A DNA stretch of 11,388 bases, taken from positions 1-11,388 of the forward strand of contig JABMPI010000021.1 of assembly GCA_013203755.1 (NCBI GenBank). The letters run 5' to 3'. Shown piece by piece: positions 6,899 to 11,388 of the stretch. Position numbers and translations under genes: made by a program. How positions within the stretch are numbered: position 1 is the first letter of the stretch; every line of letters starts with the position of its first letter. Source of the stretch: Bacteroidota bacterium (lineage in GTDB: Bacteria > Bacteroidota > Bacteroidia > Bacteroidales > Prolixibacteraceae). The notes under the pieces were generated by a model that saw only the letters and a program-made list of their open reading frames with translations, did no database searches and had not been told where the DNA came from.

Positions 6899-6906
6899 CA
6901 AATGTA
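6899..6906 (-). promoter_or_regulatory. Bacteroidota-type -7 promoter element for the 507-aa transporter
   Basis: On the minus strand this reads TACATTTG, a perfect TAnnTTTG match, 31 bp before the transporter ATG. The expected -33 region holds GTTTT rather than TTTG. Position and match make it the best promoter candidate in the 169-bp divergent spacer. On the other strand, a weaker TAATTTTA at 7007-7014 could serve nnr. Confidence 0.42.
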
Positions 6907-7036
6907 GCATTTTTATTCTTTTGGAAAACAGGGTAAAAATCATCTCTTTAATTAAGATTAAAACACATTTATATTGAATGAATTCAAACATCAAAATATT
7001 TCTTCTTAATTTTAGATATTAATTGATATCGTAAAT

Positions 7037-8560
7037 ATGAAACTTTTTAAAACTTCACAAATTGCAGAACTTGATAAATTCACGGTCGAAAATGAACCCA
7101 TTTCTGATATTGATTTAATGGAACGCGCATCGTTGCAAATTACCCAATGGTTGGTAAAACGTTTCACAAGCGAGCAGAAATTGATATTTTTTGCAGGCCC
7201 TGGGAATAATGGGGGAGACGCTCTGGCCGTTGCCCGGCAAATGGCTGATTTAGATTATTTGTGCGAAGTTTATTTGTTCAGTTTTGGAAAAGAGTTGAAA
7301 GGTTCTCCGGCAATTAATTGGCAGCGTTTGGTAGAGCAGGAGGATGTAAAACTTTTAAACATAAATAGTTTGAGAGAATTTCCTGATATTCAACCAACCG
7401 ATATTATTTTAGATGGACTATTTGGCTCCGGATTAACGCGGCGGCTTGAAGATTTTCCTGCCGGATTAGTACAGAAAATAAATCAACTCCCTAATATTTT
7501 GGTTTCTATTGATATTCCCAGTGGATTAATGGGAGAAGATAACTCGAACAATAATATAGCAACTATTATTCGCGCAGATTTCACACTCACTTTTCAATTC
7601 CCCAAAATGAGCTTTTTGTTTACCGAAAACGAGGGGTTTGTTGGAAATTGGACAGTTTTACCAATTGGATTACATTCTGGAGGAATAGCTAAAACTTCTT
7701 CAAAATATTTTTTTATTGAAAAAGAGGAAATAATAATCCGAATACCTAATCGGTCTCGATTTTCGCACAAAGGAATCTTCGGTCATGCATTGCTAATTTC
7801 AGGTTCTTATGGAAAAATGGGAGCTGCAGTGTTAGCTTCAAAAGCTTGTTTGCGGTCGGGAGTTGGCTTGTTGACTTCTCATGTTCCAAGAATGGGGTAT
7901 ATAGTTATTCAAACAGCTGTGCCAGAAGCAATGGTAAGTGTAGACCAACACGATTCCATGTTTACTGAATTTCCTGATTTATCTCCATTCTCTGCCATTG
8001 GGATTGGTCCTGGTCTCGATCAAAAACAAAACTCTTGCCGTGCACTTTGTTCTATTTTAGAGAAATCGAAAGTACCGATGGTTTTAGATGCCGACGCTTT
8101 AAATATTCTTTCTGAAAATAGGGATTGGTTAAATAAATTGCCTGTGAATTCCATTTTAACTCCGCATCCTGGAGAGTTTAAACGCTTAGTTGGAGAAACT
8201 AAAAATTCATATGAAAGCGTTCAAAAGCAAATTCAGTTTTCAGAAAAATATAAAGTAGTTGTGGTTTTAAAAGGTGCTTTTACATCAGTTTCAACTCCCG
8301 AAGGAAAAGTTTTTTTCAATTCTACAGGAAATCCGGGTATGGCAACTGCGGGTAGCGGTGATGTTTTAACAGGAATAATTCTTGGTTTGTTGACGCAAGG
8401 CTTATCGTCTGAAAGTGCTGCGGTGTGCGGTGTGTATTTGCACGGAAAAGCCGGAGATTTGGTTAGTGTTGAAAAATCAGAATTTTCACTCACCGCAACA
8501 GACCTAATCAATTTCCTTGGACAAGCATTTCTCTCACTAAAAAACGATTCAACAAAATAA
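7037..8560 (+). CDS. nnr: Bifunctional NAD(P)H-hydrate epimerase / ADP-dependent NAD(P)H-hydrate dehydratase
   Basis: A 507-aa cytoplasmic repair enzyme that restores damaged NADH/NADPH hydrates. The N-terminal YjeF_N epimerase domain (about 1-215) interconverts R and S hydrates, and the C-terminal ribokinase-like domain (about 225-505) dehydrates the S form with ADP. Visible motifs are AGPGNNGGDALAVAR (53-67), DGLFGSG with Asp127, and IDIPSG (158-163) in the first domain. The second has HKGIFGHALLISGSYGKMGA (244-263), GIGPGL (322-327), DADALN (351-356), LTPHPGEF (374-381) and GMATAGSGDVLTG (434-446) with catalytic Asp442. Both domains are complete and the length is typical of the fused bacterial form. 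It is followed after 39 bp by the DUF4831 gene on the same strand. The spacing permits co-transcription, although a -7-like element lies in the gap. Confidence 0.95.
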   Translation: MKLFKTSQIAELDKFTVENEPISDIDLMERASLQITQWLVKRFTSEQKLIFFAGPGNNGGDALAVARQMADLDYLCEVYLFSFGKELKGSPAINWQRLVEQEDVKLLNINSLREFPDIQPTDIILDGLFGSGLTRRLEDFPAGLVQKINQLPNILVSIDIPSGLMGEDNSNNNIATIIRADFTLTFQFPKMSFLFTENEGFVGNWTVLPIGLHSGGIAKTSSKYFFIEKEEIIIRIPNRSRFSHKGIFGHALLISGSYGKMGAAVLASKACLRSGVGLLTSHVPRMGYIVIQTAVPEAMVSVDQHDSMFTEFPDLSPFSAIGIGPGLDQKQNSCRALCSILEKSKVPMVLDADALNILSENRDWLNKLPVNSILTPHPGEFKRLVGETKNSYESVQKQIQFSEKYKVVVVLKGAFTSVSTPEGKVFFNSTGNPGMATAGSGDVLTGIILGLLTQGLSSESAAVCGVYLHGKAGDLVSVEKSEFSLTATDLINFLGQAFLSLKNDSTK

Positions 8561-8566
8561 TTTTAA

Positions 8567-8574
8567 TATTTTTG
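8567..8574 (+). promoter_or_regulatory. Bacteroidota-type -7 element before the DUF4831 gene
   Basis: TATTTTTG matches TAnnTTTG exactly and lies 25 bp before the ATG, just after the nnr stop codon. No clear TTTG is seen at -33. It would give the DUF4831 gene its own promoter in addition to readthrough from nnr. Confidence 0.3.
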
Positions 8575-8599
8575 GGTTCAAAATATAAAGAATAATACA

Positions 8600-9709
8600 A
8601 TGAAGTACTTAGCAATTATAATAGGATTAATAATTGTACTCCCGGTTTTTGGTCAACGTAAAAAAAACGACGAACAAGTTGAGGTTGTGCCAACGTACGT
8701 TGAAGGTATTACTTACTCTTTACCTCGAACAGGTTTGAGGGTTTATGTGAGGGCAACAAAAGAGATGTTTGAGCCGGGTCCGTATGCTGGATATGCCGAA
8801 CAATTATTGGGTTTAAAAAATATCAAAACACGGTCTGTATCTAAATGGACAATTTCAGAAATAAGAATTGAATCGTTCTCGGAACCGGATCCAGAGCAGG
8901 TTTATAAAGCAATGGGCGATGCTTCGTCGATGCTTAATTTGACTTCGGATGGACGAATTTCGGGAATAAATATAGCCAATGTAACACCACTGGCAACGGT
9001 TTTAAAAACCAATAAAGTAGTTCAAATTCCTGATGAGTTTGAGGATTTTTCGTTTGATTATTTTACCGACACTCCATTTTATATTCAGGGCGATTCAACC
9101 AATGGGTTTCAACCTGTGCGTGTTGGTGCCGAACAAAAGGCAGCCGAAGCAGCCCAGCGTATTTTGGATACACGTTTGAACTGTTACGATATGGCTGCAG
9201 GAAGGTTAGACGAATTTCATCCTGATGGAGAGGCGTATAAAGCAAGTTTAGATGAACTAAAAAAGATTGAAAAAAATTATCTTAGTTTGTTTGTGGGACG
9301 AACAACTCAAAAGAAAGATATTTTCAGTTTTAGCTATATTCCTGTAAAAGCATCGGGGAAAGGTGAAGTTATATTTCGGATTTCGGAGGAAAATGGAGTT
9401 GTGTCAGCATCCGATCTTTCAGGAAAACCGGTGATGGTTGAATTTGAAGTAGATAAAAACCTGATTAATAAGTACACTGAATTAAGCAAGTCTGAAAATC
9501 CATTGGCAGGTAAAAGTGGATTATATTACAGAATGCCGGGAATGGCAACGGTTAATATTATTAATGAGCTAAATATAATTGCATCTGCACGATTGCCAAT
9601 TGCGCAATTTGGAATAGTGGCACCCTTACCGGAAGATGTTGTTTATGGCGGTTTTATGGTACAATATCACATCGAGACCGGAGCAATAAAATCGATTTAT
9701 AAAAGATAA
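8600..9709 (+). CDS. Exported DUF4831 family protein
   Basis: A 369-aa Bacteroidota-specific protein of unknown function that I recognise as DUF4831. Residues 1-19 form a signal peptide ending in PVFGQ; there is no lipobox cysteine, so it is probably periplasmic or exposed rather than a lipoprotein. The family's N-terminal block is clear: YSLPRTGLRVYVRATKE (39-55), then FEPGPYAGYAEQLLGLKNI (57-75) and a tryptophan in SKWTISEI. The middle contains RILDTR...MAAGRLDEFHPDGEAY (about 187-218), followed by FVGRTTQKKDIFSFSY, also typical of the family. The rest looks beta-rich, with no catalytic motif I can name. It is complete, lies downstream of nnr on the same strand, and is followed by a hairpin terminator, so it may be the end of a two-gene transcript. 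No functional link to NAD(P)H repair is evident. Confidence 0.85.
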   Translation: MKYLAIIIGLIIVLPVFGQRKKNDEQVEVVPTYVEGITYSLPRTGLRVYVRATKEMFEPGPYAGYAEQLLGLKNIKTRSVSKWTISEIRIESFSEPDPEQVYKAMGDASSMLNLTSDGRISGINIANVTPLATVLKTNKVVQIPDEFEDFSFDYFTDTPFYIQGDSTNGFQPVRVGAEQKAAEAAQRILDTRLNCYDMAAGRLDEFHPDGEAYKASLDELKKIEKNYLSLFVGRTTQKKDIFSFSYIPVKASGKGEVIFRISEENGVVSASDLSGKPVMVEFEVDKNLINKYTELSKSENPLAGKSGLYYRMPGMATVNIINELNIIASARLPIAQFGIVAPLPEDVVYGGFMVQYHIETGAIKSIYKR

Positions 9710-9719
9710 TAAATAGATT

Positions 9720-9746
9720 GGGCACTTGTTGAAATTGCCCTTTTTT
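9720..9746 (+). terminator. Intrinsic terminator after the DUF4831 gene
   Basis: A GGGCA/TGCCC stem (9720-9724 with 9736-9740), an 11-nt loop, then T6 at 9741-9746. It begins 11 bases after the DUF4831 stop. The stem is short but GC-rich and directly followed by the U-tract, as expected for a rho-independent terminator. Confidence 0.75.
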
Positions 9747-9806
9747 ATGCTGTCATTTTTATACCCTGTTATTTTCCTTATTTTTATCGCCACATGAAAA
9801 TTTTAA

Positions 9807-9889
9807 ACTTCGGACTTCGGTCTTTATTCTTCAATTCTCCCTTTTAGGGGAGATGTCCGCAGGACAGAAGGGTTACTCCGACTTTCGAC
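9807..9889. repeat. REP-like intergenic repeat element (double hairpin plus ACTTCGG tandem)
   Basis: The element begins with two abutting copies of ACTTCGG (9807-9820). It continues with the hairpin TCTCCC-TTTTAG-GGGAGA (9836-9853) and a second hairpin TGTCC-GCA-GGACA (9854-9866), then AGAAGGGTTACTCCGACTTTCGAC. I recall closely similar 'ctccctttaggggagatgtcc...ggacagaggggt' sequences as dispersed intergenic repeats in Bacteroidota; that is recollection, not a search. It sits between the terminator and the pepD start, so it may lie in the pepD leader. Only one copy is visible in this window. Confidence 0.6.
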
Positions 9890-9901
9890 AAAAATATTAG
9901 A

Positions 9902-11388
9902 ATGACAAAAATTAAAGATATTCAACCAAAAGAAGTTTGGAGTATTTTCGACCAGATGTTACAAATTCCCCGTCCTTCAAATCATGAAGATAAAATTCAG
10001 GATTGGGCGGTAAATTTTGGAGAAAGTTTAGGTTTAGAAACTATTAAGGATGAAATTGGAAATGTAATTATCCGTAAACCTGCAACGGCAGGAATGGAAA
10101 ATATGAAAGGTGTAATTTTTCAAGGTCACCTGGATATGGTTCCACAAAAAAACAGCGACAAAGAACACGATTTTGTAACCGACCCAATTGAAGCTTTTGT
10201 AGATGGCGACTGGGTAACCGCAAATGGTACTACTTTGGGTGCCGATAATGGAATTGGTGTTTCATCGGCATTGGCAGTGCTGGCTTCAACCACAATTAAA
10301 CACGGACCGGTAGAAGTCCTTTTAACCGCTACCGAAGAGACCGGAATGGATGGTGCAAAAGGTTTAAAAGATGGTATTTTGCAAGGTGATATTCTTTTAA
10401 ATACAGATACCGAGGACGAAGGAACATTCAGTATTGGTTGTGCTGGAGGAATTGATGTAGTTGCTACTTTCAAAAAGAAACTATCAAAAAAGATTCCTAA
10501 AAAAACGTCTGCTTTTAATCTGAAAATAACGGGTTTAAAAGGAGGTCATTCGGGTGTTGATATTCATTTGGGAAGAGGCAATGCCAACAAAATATTTTTC
10601 AGGCTGCTAAAAGAGTTAAATAAAGAATTTACGGTTAGTCTTGCTGATATTAAGGGAGGAAGTTTACGTAACGCTATTCCGCGAGAAGCATTTGGATTGG
10701 TAGTGGTAAAATCTAAAGAAGCCGAATCTTTTGTATCGTTGGTTGAAACCATTGCTGAAACAGTAAAAGCTGAGTTGGCCAATGTTGAACCTAATTTAGC
10801 GATTGAAGTTGAACCGGCTGAAATGCGAAATAAAATAATGGAGAAGTCCTTGCAAAAGAACCTAACCAATGCAGTTTGGGCTGCCCCTAACGATGTGGTT
10901 CGAATGAGTGACACAATGCCGGGCACTGTTGAAACATCTTCTAATTTAGCTATTGTTGAAACCGGAAAGAAAACCATTGAAGTAAGTTGTTTGGTCAGGA
11001 GTTTTTCTGAATCGGCAAAATTAGCAGCTGCTTCCAGATTGGAATCTAATTTTAAATTGGCAGGAGCTTCAGTTGTTTTGGAAGGAAGTTATCCGGGATG
11101 GCAACCAGATGTTGAGTCGGAGATTTTGGAGGTGATGAAAAATTTATATGAAAAACAATTTGGTAAAGTTCCGGAATTGTTGGCAATGCATGCTGGTTTA
11201 GAGTGTGGTATTTTAGGCTCTACTTATACAAAATGGGATATGATTTCCATTGGGCCTACAATTAAATATCCACATTCTCCCGATGAAAAAGTCAACCTCG
11301 CAACGGTTCAAAAATATTGGGATTTTCTTTTGAATGTATTGGAGAATATTCCTGCAAAATTGTTTTTAGTTATTCAGCAGGTGACTTC
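9902..11388 (+). CDS. pepD: Aminoacyl-histidine dipeptidase (Xaa-His dipeptidase, M20C), runs off the right edge
   Basis: A cytoplasmic zinc dipeptidase of family M20C that cleaves Xaa-His and other dipeptides; 495 codons are visible with no stop before the window ends. The N terminus and motif order follow E. coli PepD. GHLDMVPQK gives metal ligand His76 and catalytic Asp78; TTLGADNGIG gives Asp115; TATEETGMDG gives Glu145 (general base) and Glu146; NTDTEDEG gives Asp169; KYPHSPDEKV gives His458. GCAGGID, LKGGHSG and LRNAIPREAF are also conserved. All active-site residues are intact. E. coli PepD stops after ...EIPAK. Here the same NIPAK ends at residue 486, but the frame continues LFLVIQQVT past the edge, as if the stop had become TTG (11360-11362) or a frameshift had occurred. 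It would process dipeptides imported by POT transporters such as the two in this window. The start is the ATG at 9902-9904. Confidence 0.92.
   Translation, partial: MTKIKDIQPKEVWSIFDQMLQIPRPSNHEDKIQDWAVNFGESLGLETIKDEIGNVIIRKPATAGMENMKGVIFQGHLDMVPQKNSDKEHDFVTDPIEAFVDGDWVTANGTTLGADNGIGVSSALAVLASTTIKHGPVEVLLTATEETGMDGAKGLKDGILQGDILLNTDTEDEGTFSIGCAGGIDVVATFKKKLSKKIPKKTSAFNLKITGLKGGHSGVDIHLGRGNANKIFFRLLKELNKEFTVSLADIKGGSLRNAIPREAFGLVVVKSKEAESFVSLVETIAETVKAELANVEPNLAIEVEPAEMRNKIMEKSLQKNLTNAVWAAPNDVVRMSDTMPGTVETSSNLAIVETGKKTIEVSCLVRSFSESAKLAAASRLESNFKLAGASVVLEGSYPGWQPDVESEILEVMKNLYEKQFGKVPELLAMHAGLECGILGSTYTKWDMISIGPTIKYPHSPDEKVNLATVQKYWDFLLNVLENIPAKLFLVIQQVT

Noticed and set aside
6974..6987. Palindrome TTGAAT-GA-ATTCAA upstream of nnr, sharing the core TGAATTCA with 2514-2521
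   Set aside because: The shared 8-bp core is itself a short palindrome expected by chance in AT-rich DNA, and the flanks do not match.
10126..10977. Minus-strand open frames of 115 and 137 aa
   Set aside because: Both are antisense to pepD, whose motifs are conserved throughout; they are low-complexity Ser/Thr/Pro-rich shadows.

Overview
The window looks like chromosomal DNA of a Bacteroidota bacterium, probably from the Marinilabiliales/Prolixibacteraceae part of the phylum. The evidence is AT-rich DNA, A-rich leaders without Shine-Dalgarno sequences, -7 elements of the Bacteroidota type (TAnnTTTG), a DUF4831 protein, and a REP-like 'CTCCC...GGGGAG / TGTCC...GGACA' intergenic repeat that I recall from this phylum. 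No phage, transposase, CRISPR, tRNA or rRNA gene is visible. The family-level placement is inference.

Layout. (1) Bases 1-2258, minus strand: a compact run of three exported hydrolases. In transcription order these are a class D (OXA-type) beta-lactamase lipoprotein, an alpha/beta-hydrolase carbohydrate-esterase-like protein, and a five-bladed beta-propeller glycosidase. The last overlaps the esterase by ATGA, is broken by a one-base frameshift, and runs off the left edge. (2) Bases 2259-3131, plus strand: a 311-bp intergenic region with two adjacent 18-bp palindromes leads into a stand-alone receiver-domain protein with a C-terminal membrane anchor, closed by a strong bidirectional terminator. 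(3) Bases 3148-6867, minus strand: two paralogous proton-dependent oligopeptide transporters (POT/PTR family). One is a standard 507-aa form; the other is a divergent 570-aa form with an ~80-residue insertion. They are separated by 353 bp holding a promoter-like element and a 16-bp inverted repeat. A short open tail of coding-like sequence lies between the second transporter and the terminator. (4) Bases 7037-9746, plus strand: nnr (NAD(P)H-hydrate repair) and an exported DUF4831 protein, closed by a hairpin terminator. (5) Bases 9747-11388: a REP-like repeat and then pepD (aminoacyl-histidine dipeptidase, M20C), which runs off the right edge and reads through the point where the family normally stops.

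How the genes fit together. The two POT transporters and PepD suggest di/tripeptide uptake and cytoplasmic hydrolysis. Nnr is metabolite-repair housekeeping. The beta-lactamase, esterase and glycosidase are all predicted to be exported and probably co-transcribed, an unusual mix of an antibiotic-resistance fold with carbohydrate-active enzymes. I see no clear novel defence or mobile system. The most unusual items are the tail-anchored receiver with its twin palindromes, the beta-lactamase/esterase/glycosidase operon, and the divergent POT paralogue.
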